Notes: a model not told the origin generated them from the letters alone. A stretch of 64,000 nucleotides of DNA from Fluviicola sp. (GCF_029266855.1 NZ_JAQSWB010000009.1:124001-188000); one strand, 5' to 3'. Positions 1-9,960 are shown, counted from the stretch's first letter. A program made the numbers and translations.

Positions 1-146
1 TACCAGTCATAAACCCAATAGGAGCCGGTTGTACTGATATGTGCGTATGAAGGATTAGAAGGTTGTGGTTCGGCTGGTTCTATTTTATCTTTTTTGCAGG
101 ATAAAACTGCCAGACTTAGGATTGTTAAGGCAAGTATCTTTTTCAT
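1..146 (-). CDS. Lipoprotein, N-terminal part only
   Basis: A gene read leftwards off the window edge: only its first 48 codons are present. The visible protein starts MKKILALTILSLAVLSCKKD, a short basic N-terminus, a hydrophobic stretch and the lipobox LSC with Cys17 as the predicted lipidated residue. A Glu/Pro linker follows, then the start of a folded part (around SYWVYDW). It is therefore a membrane-anchored, probably periplasmic or outer-membrane, lipoprotein. The function cannot be told from what is visible. No Bacteroidota promoter element stands out in the 140 bases before it. Confidence 0.75.
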   Translation of the reverse strand, partial: MKKILALTILSLAVLSCKKDKIEPAEPQPSNPSYAHISTTGSYWVYDW

Positions 147-285
147 AAATAATTTTTTCTTGAAAACGCTGATGCGGGAATGATATTGCACATACAATAA
201 TTTACCGGGACTTGCGTTTTAAAATAAAAAACCCTGAAAATCAATACTTTAAAAGCATAAATTTTACAATTAAATCTTTACATCC

Positions 286-1347
286 TCAATTTAACATCGA
301 AATCAACTGATCAATCTCTTCTTTCGTATTGAATGCATGAATACAAATGCGCAAACGTTGGGACCCCATTGGAACAGTTGGCGGTAAAATAGCTTTCACT
401 GCGAATCCTGCCTCCTGAAGTTGCTGTGCTTTTAACTTGCACCTATTCAAATCTGAAAACTCAATGATCTGAATGGGGGAATTTTCCGAGCTAAGCTGGG
501 ATTTCATTTTACCTGAGAAACAGGCAATATTCTCTTGCAATTGCTTACGGAGATCTTCTGTTTTACTCAATTCAAGCTGGTGGAGTATGTGGGTGTAAAT
601 TCCTTCTGGAAGAGCCGTTGTATAAATAAATGATCGTGCAAAATTGATCAGGAATTCCCGTACCTCATCCGAACAACAAACAACAGCTCCATGTGCTCCG
701 TAAGCTTTTCCAAAAGTAAATACTCGAATAAAAACTGAGTCTACAACACCTAATTCCTGGCACAAACCTTTTCCTTCCACTCCAAAAACACCTCCGGAAT
801 GAGCTTCATCAACGATCAGTAAAGCATTATACTCTTTACACAGCTGACTTATCTCAAGCAAAGGAGCCAAATCACCATCCATGCTGTAAAGGGATTCTAC
901 AGCCACAAAAACAGTTCCTTCCGCCTTCTGTAATTTTTTCTTCAAATCAGAAACGTCGTTGTGCCGGAAGGAAAATGAGCTTGCAAAACTCAGGCGAATT
1001 CCATCCCGGACAGAAGCATGCACATATTCATCGTAAAGGATGGTATCTCCTTTTTGAGGAAGAGAAGAGAACAAACCGAGGTTCGCATCATATCCCGAAT
1101 TAAAGATCAATGCTGCTTCGGATTGAAAATGTGCAGCAACTTGTCTTTCCACTTCTTCAACCACTTCCGAATTTCCCGAGATAAGCCTGGATCCGGTACT
1201 TCCCTTCACATCAACTACCTGGGGAAGCCTGGCCAATCCCAAATAATCGTTCGACCAGAAATCTACGTGTTTATCAAACGACAAAAGGGAGCGCAAACTC
1301 CCCTTCTCTTTCCTATCTTGTAAATTTCGTTGAAATTTCAAATCCAT
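286..1347 (-). CDS. bioF: 8-amino-7-oxononanoate synthase (BioF-type)
   Basis: A PLP-dependent enzyme of the alpha-oxoamine synthase family. BioF condenses pimeloyl-ACP or -CoA with alanine in the first committed step of biotin ring assembly. The 353 residues show the BioF signature order: WSNDYLGLA (31-39), His110 that would stack on the PLP ring, DEAHSGGVFG (180-189), and the Schiff-base lysine in TFGKAYG (Lys214). It is a little shorter than the usual 380-390 residues, mostly through a short N-terminus. It lies 3 bases downstream of bioB, so the two are almost certainly one transcript and the BioF role is well supported by context. Related family members (KBL, serine palmitoyltransferase) are less likely given that neighbour. 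Confidence 0.9.
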   Translation of the reverse strand: MDLKFQRNLQDRKEKGSLRSLLSFDKHVDFWSNDYLGLARLPQVVDVKGSTGSRLISGNSEVVEEVERQVAAHFQSEAALIFNSGYDANLGLFSSLPQKGDTILYDEYVHASVRDGIRLSFASSFSFRHNDVSDLKKKLQKAEGTVFVAVESLYSMDGDLAPLLEISQLCKEYNALLIVDEAHSGGVFGVEGKGLCQELGVVDSVFIRVFTFGKAYGAHGAVVCCSDEVREFLINFARSFIYTTALPEGIYTHILHQLELSKTEDLRKQLQENIACFSGKMKSQLSSENSPIQIIEFSDLNRCKLKAQQLQEAGFAVKAILPPTVPMGSQRLRICIHAFNTKEEIDQLISMLN

Positions 1348-1350
1348 ATT

Positions 1351-2445
1351 TTAAGAAACCGTCACTTTTCGAGGTGAAAACCCAGCGGATGCAATTTTAG
1401 CTTCTGCCAATTCTTTCGCGCGCTGAGCCTCTTTTTCTTTTCTTGCTTCGATTATCGGATCTGGTTTTGAAACAGGTTTCTCACCGTCTGCAAATGCTTC
1501 CTTCGGGATCAATCCCAAAATCTGGAACATTTCCTTATCCTCGTTAAATTCCGGGTTTGGAGTTGTCAATAGTTTATCTCCTGCGAAAATAGATCCTGCT
1601 CCGGCCATGAAACACAAAGCCTGACCTTCCATGGTCATTTTTGTTCTGCCTGCCGATAAACGAACCGTGGCTTCCGGGAATGCGATGCGGGTTGTTGCAA
1701 CCATGCGGATCATTTCCCATTGTTCGATTGGTTTCTGATCTTCCAAAGGTGTTCCTTCCACAGCAACCAATGCGTTGATCGGAATAGATTCGGGCGGATT
1801 TTCCATTTCCATGTAGCTCAATAACAAACCAACACGGTCTTCAATTGCTTCTCCCATCCCGATAATTCCACCGGAACAAACTGTAATTCCGGCTTTTCGT
1901 GCATTGTCAATCGTATTCAAACGATCTTCGTATTCACGAGTGGAAATAACATCGCCGTAAAACTCTTTGGATGAATCCAGGTTATGATTGTATGCAAACA
2001 AACCGGCATTTTTCAAACGCTTCGCCTGATCTTCATTCATCATTCCAAGCGTACAGCAAACTTCCATATCCAGGTCATTCACTGCCTGAACCATTTCAAT
2101 TACATTGTCAAAATCCTTGTTGTCCCGAACTTCTCTCCAGGCTGCTCCCATACACAAACGGGAAGAACCGTTTGCTTTTGCATTTTTTGCCTGCTCAATT
2201 ACAGAGTCAACCGTCATTAATTTGTGTGCCTCAACATCTGTATGATAACGTGCCGCCTGCGGACAGTATCCGCAATCCTCAGGGCAACCACCAGTTTTGA
2301 TACTCAACAGGGAAGACATCTGAACTTCTCTTGGATTATGAAATTGACGATGTACAGTTGCTGCTTCGAAAACAAGTTCCAACAAAGGTTTGTTGTACAA
2401 TTCCAATAAACTTTCTTTCGTATTGTATGCGGGGTTTACTTTCAT
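1351..2445 (-). CDS. bioB: Biotin synthase
   Basis: Radical SAM enzyme that inserts sulfur into dethiobiotin. The iron-sulfur binding motif CPEDCGYC is visible with Cys54, Cys58 and Cys61, followed by conserved BioB blocks such as MGAAWRE, YNHNLDSS and SAGRTKM. At 364 residues it carries a charged C-terminal tail of about 35 residues (rich in Glu, Lys and Ala) beyond the usual core. It is the first gene of a bioB-bioF pair. A Bacteroidota -7 element, TATATTTG on the minus strand (plus 2464-2471), lies 18 bases upstream of the start; no clear -33 TTG accompanies it. The other biotin genes (bioA, bioC, bioD) are not in the window. Confidence 0.96.
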   Translation of the reverse strand: MKVNPAYNTKESLLELYNKPLLELVFEAATVHRQFHNPREVQMSSLLSIKTGGCPEDCGYCPQAARYHTDVEAHKLMTVDSVIEQAKNAKANGSSRLCMGAAWREVRDNKDFDNVIEMVQAVNDLDMEVCCTLGMMNEDQAKRLKNAGLFAYNHNLDSSKEFYGDVISTREYEDRLNTIDNARKAGITVCSGGIIGMGEAIEDRVGLLLSYMEMENPPESIPINALVAVEGTPLEDQKPIEQWEMIRMVATTRIAFPEATVRLSAGRTKMTMEGQALCFMAGAGSIFAGDKLLTTPNPEFNEDKEMFQILGLIPKEAFADGEKPVSKPDPIIEARKEKEAQRAKELAEAKIASAGFSPRKVTVS

Positions 2446-2555
2446 GTCTGATTCTTATGACGACAAATATACAAAGTCTGCCGAAGGTGGGAGGCACTTG
2501 GCTTTTGAAATTATGAACAGGAAACAATTATCTTTATACGTACAAATATTCATTG

Positions 2556-3050
2556 ATGAATCAATTTCAAACAAATATCAGACTGTACAACCCTTCCGAC
2601 AGAGATGCCTGTATGAACGCATTCAAATCAAATGTTCCAAAATATTTCACATTGGAAGAGGTCGATGAATTCGAGCGTTTTTTAACGAAACTAGCAGATC
2701 CGGAAGCTATTGACAATCCACCTTACTATGTTATGGAGTTGGATGACAAGCTTATTGGTTGTGGAGGATTCGGTAAAAAGGATGGAATTGACGGTACAGC
2801 TTGCATTACATTCGTGTGGGGATTGGTGAGTGATGAACACCACAAAAAAGGTTATGGCGAACAGCTTTTAAAATTCCGGCTTACTGAAATCAAATCGCTG
2901 TTTCCAAACAGGCAAGTGATCCTGGACACCACCCAGTTCTCCTTTTCATTCTTTGAAAAGTACGGATTTAAAACAGTGAAAATAACCGAGAATTCTTATG
3001 GTGAAGGAATGCACCGCTATGATATGGTTTTGGGGACATCTGGACTTTAG
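2556..3050 (+). CDS. GNAT-family N-acetyltransferase
   Basis: A 164-residue protein with the GNAT layout: an N-terminal strand and helix (IRLYNPSDRDACMNAF), central strands with YVMELDDKLIGCGGFG, the acetyl-CoA loop region WGLVSDEHHKKGYGEQLL (the K-K-G-Y-G stretch replaces Q/RxxGxG/A), and a C-terminal FFEKYGFK motif typical of the fold. The ATG at 2556 is preferred over the TTG just before it. A plausible promoter is TTTTG (2503-2507), 21 bases, TATCTTTA (2529-2536). The substrate cannot be predicted. It is transcribed towards ispF. Confidence 0.8.
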   Translation: MNQFQTNIRLYNPSDRDACMNAFKSNVPKYFTLEEVDEFERFLTKLADPEAIDNPPYYVMELDDKLIGCGGFGKKDGIDGTACITFVWGLVSDEHHKKGYGEQLLKFRLTEIKSLFPNRQVILDTTQFSFSFFEKYGFKTVKITENSYGEGMHRYDMVLGTSGL

Positions 3051-3135
3051 GATTTTAAGATGTCAGGACTTCAAATTGTCCTACTTAGTATAAATAAAGT
3101 CCTAATATCCTGATGTCATAAAATCTTAAAATCCT
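3049..3135. repeat. Imperfect inverted repeat between convergent genes
   Basis: The arm AGGATTTTAAGA (3049-3060) is matched exactly in reverse complement by TCTTAAAATCCT (3124-3135). Inside it, AGGACTT (3066-3072) pairs with AAGTCCT (3098-3104). The arms overlap the last bases of both the acetyltransferase gene and ispF, which converge here. It may act as a bidirectional terminator, although there is no long T-tract. The sequence is also built from reiterated short words (GGACTT, GGATTTT, GATGTCA), so it may be a decayed intergenic repeat. Confidence 0.5.
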
Positions 3136-3608
3136 TTCGAAACCAAACAAACGGCATAAGCCTTAACCGCCTCACCGACTCCAAAAGAATCTACCTTTTC
3201 GTGAGTAGTCGCTTTGATGGAAACCCGGTCAATTTCAACTCCCAGTAGTTCAGCCAGGATTTTTTGCATTTCGGGAATGTGCGGATTGACCTTCGGTTTT
3301 TCCAGGATAACGGTTGCATCGATATTGACTACTGAGAATTCTTTCCCCCTGATCAAAGTCATGACATTCTTTAAGAGAATCTTGGAATCAATTCCTTTAT
3401 ACTGCGGATCGGTATCTGAGAAATGGAAACCAATATCTCTGAGGTTCAAAGCACCTAACAAAGCATCGCAAATCGCATGAATCAGAACATCTGCATCAGA
3501 ATGTCCGACGGCACCAAATGAAGAAGGGAGTTTTAAACCTCCCAACCAAAATTCGCGTCCTTCTTCCAAACGGTGAACATCAACTCCGAAACCGATTCGA
3601 ATATCCAT
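3126..3608 (-). CDS. ispF: 2-C-methyl-D-erythritol 2,4-cyclodiphosphate synthase
   Basis: IspF of the non-mevalonate isoprenoid pathway: it cyclises CDP-methylerythritol 2-phosphate to MEcPP with release of CMP. The 160 residues match the family's normal length. The zinc ligands Asp10 and His12 in GVDVHR and His44 in HSDADVLIHA are present, along with DIGFHFSDTDP and the C-terminal block ATTHEKVDSFG. Its start overlaps the porV stop by one base (TAATG), so it is the last gene of the porU-porV-ispF transcript. This coupling of an isoprenoid gene to secretion genes recurs in Bacteroidota and is probably organisational, not functional. Confidence 0.96.
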   Translation of the reverse strand: MDIRIGFGVDVHRLEEGREFWLGGLKLPSSFGAVGHSDADVLIHAICDALLGALNLRDIGFHFSDTDPQYKGIDSKILLKNVMTLIRGKEFSVVNIDATVILEKPKVNPHIPEMQKILAELLGVEIDRVSIKATTHEKVDSFGVGEAVKAYAVCLVSKGF

Positions 3609-4876
3609 TATTCAGGTTTATCCTTCTCGTCATTTACACGGTCACCTAATGTGAAACGAAGTGTAAATCGCATTGTATTTGCCAGTGGATTATTTCTTTT
3701 CATTGCAGCCAAATAGGAAAAATCGAAACAAAAAATATTGTATTTGAATCCAACACCCATCGTGAAAAACTGACGGCCTCCTTTGGAAATGTTTTCGTAG
3801 AAATAACCTGCGCGAACTGCAAAAATGTCGTTGTACCAGTATTCCAATCCGGAACCGATCATGATCTCACGCATTTCTTCTCCGAATTTAGAACCTTTCT
3901 TCACTTTGTATGATCCATCTTCATTTTGAATCGGATCACCGTTTGAATCTTCTTCAACTCTTCCCGGAGCATCATAAAATGATTGAATCATCCCGGCAAT
4001 AACACCCACGTCATTATTTTTTCCAGAAATCAACGTTTGCTCGCCGTCAATATTCGCATAAATCGGTGGAGTAGGAACCAACAATTTGGAAACGTCCACA
4101 CTTACTGTCAAACTATTGTATTTATCAATTTTTGCTGTGTAGGCATTCCCGATTTTCAAAGCTGCAGGTAAAAAATCTCTTCGTGCATTTGCAGAATACG
4201 CGACCTTGTTACCAATATTTGTAATAGTCACTCCTAAAGAGTAAATACCATTTACTTTAAACCAGTCAATATCTTCAGTTCTGTAGGCATACGAGATATC
4301 TGCAATCCCTGCAACGGCTGCTTTTGTTTCGGTTCCCGCAGTAACCAAACCACCAGTCAAATTCGAGTAAGCAAATTTTCCATTGATCCCAATACTGTGC
4401 TTATCCGCCAATTTAAAAGCGTAAGCCAATGTCACTTCGAACTCGTTCGGTTTAAATTCACGAATGTAATTTCCGCCTGCGTCGGTAAAAGTAATCTCTC
4501 CCAAACTAAAATAGCGTAAAGCACCACCGATAACGTGTCTTGTTCCTACTCTTGTATAACCTGAAAGGTAAGAAAGGTGCATATCGTTTGTCAATTGTCT
4601 CAACCACGGAGTATAACTCACTCCAATTTCTGATTTTGACTCAGCGAAATTAAGCATTGCTGTATTCCACATGATCGAGGAAGAGTTTCCGCTTAAGGCA
4701 GTTCCGGCATCCCCCATTGCCCCGGATCTTGAATCGGGATTGATCCCCAAGAAAGGCAAGGCAGTGGTAATGGTATTCAATTGAATATCGTTTTGAGTCA
4801 CCCCTTGTCCACCCTGCTGAGCGAATGACAGATAACTAACAAAAAGAGTAAAAATCAGTATTTTATGTGATAACAT
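3608..4876 (-). CDS. porV: Type IX secretion outer-membrane protein PorV (LptO)
   Basis: A FadL-like outer-membrane beta-barrel that carries type IX cargo from the translocon to the PorU sortase on the cell surface. The 422 residues begin with a signal peptide ending near SFAQ (about residue 19). The PorV hallmark near the N-terminus follows: ITTALPFLGINPDSRSGAMGD and a stretch ending in the AMLNFAESKSEIG-type segment. Alternating barrel strands run to a C-terminal FTLRFTLG. It lies 60 bases downstream of porU and overlaps ispF by one base. Both the sequence signature and the neighbours support the assignment. Confidence 0.93.
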   Translation of the reverse strand: MLSHKILIFTLFVSYLSFAQQGGQGVTQNDIQLNTITTALPFLGINPDSRSGAMGDAGTALSGNSSSIMWNTAMLNFAESKSEIGVSYTPWLRQLTNDMHLSYLSGYTRVGTRHVIGGALRYFSLGEITFTDAGGNYIREFKPNEFEVTLAYAFKLADKHSIGINGKFAYSNLTGGLVTAGTETKAAVAGIADISYAYRTEDIDWFKVNGIYSLGVTITNIGNKVAYSANARRDFLPAALKIGNAYTAKIDKYNSLTVSVDVSKLLVPTPPIYANIDGEQTLISGKNNDVGVIAGMIQSFYDAPGRVEEDSNGDPIQNEDGSYKVKKGSKFGEEMREIMIGSGLEYWYNDIFAVRAGYFYENISKGGRQFFTMGVGFKYNIFCFDFSYLAAMKRNNPLANTMRFTLRFTLGDRVNDEKDKPE

Positions 4877-4936
4877 GAATCTATTTCAGTTTTAATTGTG
4901 ACAAAAATACGCAAAACTAGGACTTTTATTGTGCAA

Positions 4937-7900
4937 CTATCTTAAAAGAACCAATTTTTCCATCTTTTGGGCCTTCTTCCCGTCCGGCATGGTAACTTTC
5001 AGTTGGTAAACATAAACTCCTTTAGCCAGCTGATCTCCGAAATCATCTTTTCCATCCCAGGAGATACCTTCCACTCTAAAGCCGTTTGTAGGCACCAGTT
5101 GATTAATTGTTTTTACAAGTCTTCCGGAAACCGTATAAATATTGATTTGAGTTTCAAGCGATGAACACGATTGGTTATGCTCATACATAAACGTAGTATG
5201 CGTTGTAAACGGATTCGGGTAATTCAGCACGTGATCCAATTCTACTTCCTGGTTTTCGGTTACGGTAAATTCCAGGCGAACAGTACTTGAATTGTTGTTT
5301 ACATCCCAGATCTTGACATCCAGGGTATGCGGCCCAACTGCCAAATTACGCAGGGTGTATTGAAGTTTCCCGTTCTGATAACTGTCCAGGTTTGATTTAT
5401 AATATTCATTCAGCACTATCGGACTTCCCGTGTTTCCATCCAAAACAGCAGTTATATCATGCCCGATACCATTTCCAACAGTATTAATACCGAATTCGTC
5501 GTAAGCCTCAACAACCAATAAAGGATTTGAACTGGCGATACTTCCGTTTACAAATGAATCGTCGTTCAGATAAATTTTCAATTCCGGACCTGCATTATCT
5601 ACCGGAGGATTCGGATTAATACCTCCGACAACGAAAGTACTGTCCCAACCATCTGCATCCACGATTTTATTATCTGCATAATAGCTAATCTTCCCTCTTC
5701 CGTAATTGAAATCAATATCCTTCGGAACTACGAATTCAAACTTGAAATCCCCATTCGTAACAGTTGCCCGTCCTTTGTACAAGGCATTCTTCTGTGTTCT
5801 AAATGTGATTACAGGTGAACCGTCCGGATTAGAAGGCCCTATCGGATCATTTGCAAGGGTCTGAACCTTTTTAGGTTTATCAAAAATAGTAGGAGCCAAA
5901 ACCCCGTTAAAGGTAGTCAGCTTGTTTCCTAAATTATCTTCCAAATGCCCTACAACATGCATTTTCGTAAGAGCCCGAACAGTATCTGCCCCGTTTGAAA
6001 TAGCGATATGATTGATGGAATCCGTTACAACCCTCCACTTAGGCAGACAAATTCTCAATGCCGGATCACCGATCAGGTTAAAGCACCTTCTGTTGTCTGA
6101 ACCACCGGAAGTATTCTTGGTTCTTCTCATAATCTCTCCGAAAGGAAGTGGATCATAATTGGCATCTCTTTCGATAACGTGAGTAAATAAACTTTCAACC
6201 ACCAAAGTATTAATTGAAATATACACCGATCTGGTTGTGGTCATTAAAGAAATTGAACCTCCTTTCGGATTCAGGGAAATCAACTCCCCGATCGATTCCC
6301 TGGAAGGATCGTCAAACTTTGTAAATTCACAGGTAGCAGTAACAAACAACCCCATGCGATTCAGGTTTGTCCAGGTATTTACCTGCGGAATGGTAATGAT
6401 TCGCTCCTCTGCAGCTCCAACTTCACCGCCATGACCAATATAATTGGTAATCAAACTACCTCTTGCCACACGATCAGTAATTGCATTCAGCACTTCCGGA
6501 TAGCGATGACCTCCTGTAGTGGAAACTTGTGTGTAAGCATCGGAATAAATTTTCTCGCAATTCATTTCATTAGCGTCAGACTGAACCTGGTTGAATGCCG
6601 GCTCAGCGTCCGTCGTAATAAAAATCCCACCTTCCTCATCATCCGCGATATTAGTATACACCTGTCTCCAGTCGCCGAACATAGTGGCCGTTTCCCCGAT
6701 ACAACAGCTGTTCGGATCATCTGAAATAATCGGCGAGTTCATTCCATTCTTCATGTAATGCTCAATTTTATCCACCTGGGTTTGAGCATGCGTTGCATTC
6801 GAAATAAGCAGACGTCCTACTCCAATATCCATTAAGTCCAGTCCGCTGATTGATTCGTTATTATCCATGAATCCGAAATAATCATCCGTTACTAATGCAA
6901 AAATGTGGTTTTCGGAATTCAAATATTCATAAGTCGGGATCATATAATTATTTCCAGCCACACGATTTTTAGGGTCGTAAGTAGCATCACCGAACAGGCA
7001 AAGATATTTGGGCTGCAAAGCAGTATTTCCATTTGCCCGCTCATAAAACATTTTCACAAATCTCCTGATCGCAGTTACATCCTGATTTCCTGAAGAAAAT
7101 TCATTGTATACCTGCTCAATATCAACCACGACAGTCGACAAACCATTCGCCTGATGCAGACTCCCCAAACGCACCGCCTGGTTGATAAATTGTTTCGGGC
7201 TTATAATAATATAGTCATACTGATCAAGTGCATGTAAATCCTGGTTATCAACTTGCTTTACGAATGTTGGTTGGGAAAAAACACCTTCATTAAAAACCAG
7301 GAATTCTCTAAGTGTGTCCGTAGCTTGTTTGAAAGAGAAGATTCCCCCGGAAAGATTCCCCTCAATGACTTGAGGATTTGTCTTGGAACTTACATCCCAT
7401 ACCTTGTGAGTAGCTGTCATACCCGAAACGGTAAATAAGCTCACATTCCCGACTCCTACAGAATTCACATCCCGGAACAACATTGAGTTTCCAAAGAATA
7501 CAAGATTTCTTCTGCCTACTATCTGAATAAAATCCAAATATGCTTTTACCGAAGCATTTACCCGATTGAATGTAAAACTGAATTCAATTGGAGAAGAAAC
7601 CGGATTGATGCTAAAACTTGCGTTATTCCGGACATAATCGGCCCCAACCGTACTTAATGACAGGTTATTAACCTGGCTTCCATTATAACTCACCTGAAAG
7701 TTATTGCCAAGCGCACTTCCATTATTCGCAACCGCATATTCGACCTGAACAGGAGTCCCCGGATCTACATTCGGAACTGAGAACTTAAAAACCTGGGTCA
7801 AGGTAGCGTCAAATTGTTCACCATACCAGCGTTGTCCGCCCTGTACCAAATTAACAGCTTCATTTTCATGAATATCATAATAAGTATAAGAACTTACAGT

Positions 7901-8824
7901 TTGGGTTGAAGGCAAAGGTGATTCAGGCAAACTTTGAATCCGGAGAGGCAGATCAGCTGCATCTATATGAATGAAATAAGTATTTACCGCACTGTAAATG
8001 TGCATGTTCCTGTCAAAATTGGTTCCGCTACCGTGATCCCATCGGTTGGGACCTGCACCAAAAAACAAAAAATATTCATTCTCATCAAAGGTCGTATCCG
8101 AATTGCCAACAAATTGTATTGAATTCTTTCTAAGATCATCGTGATAAGGATCACTGTTCAATTCCGAAAGCCGCCCGTCTGCATTCCCATATAAATTAAT
8201 GGTTTTCGGGTCCAGGTTTTCGATATCTACTCCCATACTTTCAAAAAACGCCCTGTTCATTTGAAAGATCCCATCATTTGCAACAGTAATTTTGTACCAG
8301 GCTCCGCTGTTAAGTACTGAGTTTGCAGCATAACTCTTCAATTGGTTTACCGGTGAAGAAACTCCGGCAGGAATTAACCGCAATTTATAAGAAGTTATTT
8401 TTTGGTATCCTGAAGGAGTTTGTATATAAGGCAGACATTTTGAAGTCAGATAACTTTCATTCCTGGCTTTAGAAACTTTTGCTTCTATTTGTGCCGAAGC
8501 CGGAATCTGCACCTTAATAAAATTCAGATAATTCGTTTCTACAGCGCTTACTCCTTCGGTCTTTACATCAATAATTGCTATCTGATAATTGCCCGGTTTA
8601 TACTTTTGCTGAAATGAATGAATCGGAAGCTGATTTTCAAAATCCTCTCCATTAACAAAAGGAACCATTATCTGCGCGCCGTTAATTGTCAATTCTTTTG
8701 GTTGTAACCATTGAATTTCAACAGAAACATCCTGAGCAACAGACGAATGCCCTACAAGGAGCAAAATAATGAGTTTGTAAAATGTGTTAAAATTGTAACT
8801 TGCTTGTGTTTTGTCGTTTTTCAT
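4937..8824 (-). CDS. porU: Type IX secretion system sortase PorU
   Basis: Gingipain-like (family C25) cysteine protease that removes the C-terminal sorting domain of type IX cargo and attaches it to the cell surface. The start at 8824 (MKNDKTQASYNF) puts a signal peptide ending in SSVAQ at the front and gives 1295 residues. The catalytic pair is visible: His798 in YIGHGGEVG and Cys832 in FVTATCEFTKFDD. Long beta-sandwich regions lie on both sides, and the C-terminal segment YPNPFTTHT...VYVYQLKV is itself a type IX sorting-like domain, as in known PorU proteins. It leads the porU-porV-ispF operon and is divergent from the PorP/SprF-gldJ genes. A -7 element TACGTTTG lies on the minus strand at 8859-8866; no -33 TTG is obvious. 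Confidence 0.95.
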   Translation of the reverse strand: MKNDKTQASYNFNTFYKLIILLLVGHSSVAQDVSVEIQWLQPKELTINGAQIMVPFVNGEDFENQLPIHSFQQKYKPGNYQIAIIDVKTEGVSAVETNYLNFIKVQIPASAQIEAKVSKARNESYLTSKCLPYIQTPSGYQKITSYKLRLIPAGVSSPVNQLKSYAANSVLNSGAWYKITVANDGIFQMNRAFFESMGVDIENLDPKTINLYGNADGRLSELNSDPYHDDLRKNSIQFVGNSDTTFDENEYFLFFGAGPNRWDHGSGTNFDRNMHIYSAVNTYFIHIDAADLPLRIQSLPESPLPSTQTVSSYTYYDIHENEAVNLVQGGQRWYGEQFDATLTQVFKFSVPNVDPGTPVQVEYAVANNGSALGNNFQVSYNGSQVNNLSLSTVGADYVRNNASFSINPVSSPIEFSFTFNRVNASVKAYLDFIQIVGRRNLVFFGNSMLFRDVNSVGVGNVSLFTVSGMTATHKVWDVSSKTNPQVIEGNLSGGIFSFKQATDTLREFLVFNEGVFSQPTFVKQVDNQDLHALDQYDYIIISPKQFINQAVRLGSLHQANGLSTVVVDIEQVYNEFSSGNQDVTAIRRFVKMFYERANGNTALQPKYLCLFGDATYDPKNRVAGNNYMIPTYEYLNSENHIFALVTDDYFGFMDNNESISGLDLMDIGVGRLLISNATHAQTQVDKIEHYMKNGMNSPIISDDPNSCCIGETATMFGDWRQVYTNIADDEEGGIFITTDAEPAFNQVQSDANEMNCEKIYSDAYTQVSTTGGHRYPEVLNAITDRVARGSLITNYIGHGGEVGAAEERIITIPQVNTWTNLNRMGLFVTATCEFTKFDDPSRESIGELISLNPKGGSISLMTTTRSVYISINTLVVESLFTHVIERDANYDPLPFGEIMRRTKNTSGGSDNRRCFNLIGDPALRICLPKWRVVTDSINHIAISNGADTVRALTKMHVVGHLEDNLGNKLTTFNGVLAPTIFDKPKKVQTLANDPIGPSNPDGSPVITFRTQKNALYKGRATVTNGDFKFEFVVPKDIDFNYGRGKISYYADNKIVDADGWDSTFVVGGINPNPPVDNAGPELKIYLNDDSFVNGSIASSNPLLVVEAYDEFGINTVGNGIGHDITAVLDGNTGSPIVLNEYYKSNLDSYQNGKLQYTLRNLAVGPHTLDVKIWDVNNNSSTVRLEFTVTENQEVELDHVLNYPNPFTTHTTFMYEHNQSCSSLETQINIYTVSGRLVKTINQLVPTNGFRVEGISWDGKDDFGDQLAKGVYVYQLKVTMPDGKKAQKMEKLVLLR

Positions 8825-8979
8825 AGTACAAAATTCGAAAACTAGATGAATGTTCAATCAAACGTATGAATTCTTTTTTTATTTTTGTGTTTCGGCGATT
8901 TAGTTGTAACCATTGTATTTTTTTTTCGTAACATTGGCGAACCAATGCTACAAATTAGCTTGAAAATATTCTTAACCGA

Positions 8980-9945
8980 ATGAGAAATATTAAACTATTA
9001 GTGTTTGTTGGATGCTTCTTTGGCTCGTGTCAATTATACGCACAAGACCCAACCTTTACACAGTTTTACGCAAACCCCTTGTACCTGAACCCTGCTTTTG
9101 CCGGATCTCATGGATGTGCACGTTTTTCTATGAATTACCGTAACGAATGGCCTAGTCTTTCAGGGAATTATGTTACCTACAGTGCATCTTATGATCAATA
9201 CTTCAAAAACATTTCGGGGGGGATTGGAGTTTTAGCTACTCATGACCAACAGGGTCAGGGTACGATTAACACATCTATGTTAGGCTTGATTTACTCTTAC
9301 CACTTAAAAGTAAACCGAAAGTTTGCAATGCTTTTTGGAGTTCGCGCAGCCTGGTACCAGAAATTCCTGGATTGGGATAAATTGACTTTCGGAGATATGA
9401 TAGATCCGAGAAGAGGTTTTATCTATCAAACCGGTGACTTGAGAAGAGGAGGTTCAAGAGGATTCTTTGATGCTTCCGCAGGATTTGTCGGGTATTCGAA
9501 ACATTTCTTTTTTGGAGGAGCAGTCCATCACTTAAATATGCCGAATGAATCCGTTATTATCGGGAACTCACCGATGCCTATGCGATTTACAGGACATATG
9601 GGCGCTGAAATTCCTTTGGGTGGTAAATCCAAATACAACAATACGACTTCCATTATGCCGAATGTGATATACCAATACCAACAAGGTTTCCAGGAAATCA
9701 ATATCGGTACATATATTAAATACGGTGCATTTAATGCTGGTGCCTGGTTTAGAAACAGAGATGCATTCATCCTTACAATCGGGGTGACTACTCCTTCTTT
9801 CCGAATCGGCTATAGCTATGATGTTACAGTTTCAAGATTAAACAATGGTGTTTCAGGTGGTTCACATGAAGTTTCATTAGGTATCTATACCAAGTGTAAA
9901 GGTCCTGTTAAAACGTTCAAAACAATCTCTTGTCCATCATTCTAA
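8980..9945 (+). CDS. PorP/SprF-family type IX secretion membrane protein
   Basis: A 321-residue outer-membrane barrel with a signal peptide ending at LYAQ and the family's defining N-terminal block DPTFTQFYANPLYLNPAFAG, followed by NYRNEWP. Members associate with type IX translocon and gliding components, and many are paired with a specific large secreted protein. It has 155 bases of divergent intergenic DNA shared with porU and sits 61 bases before gldJ. Because Bacteroidota genomes hold many paralogues, I do not assign it as the unique PorP or SprF. The C-terminal tail KCKGPVKTFKTISCPSF contains two cysteines and is atypical for a barrel end. Confidence 0.88.
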   Translation: MRNIKLLVFVGCFFGSCQLYAQDPTFTQFYANPLYLNPAFAGSHGCARFSMNYRNEWPSLSGNYVTYSASYDQYFKNISGGIGVLATHDQQGQGTINTSMLGLIYSYHLKVNRKFAMLFGVRAAWYQKFLDWDKLTFGDMIDPRRGFIYQTGDLRRGGSRGFFDASAGFVGYSKHFFFGGAVHHLNMPNESVIIGNSPMPMRFTGHMGAEIPLGGKSKYNNTTSIMPNVIYQYQQGFQEINIGTYIKYGAFNAGAWFRNRDAFILTIGVTTPSFRIGYSYDVTVSRLNNGVSGGSHEVSLGIYTKCKGPVKTFKTISCPSF

Positions 9946-9960
9946 CTATTTTTTGTAACC

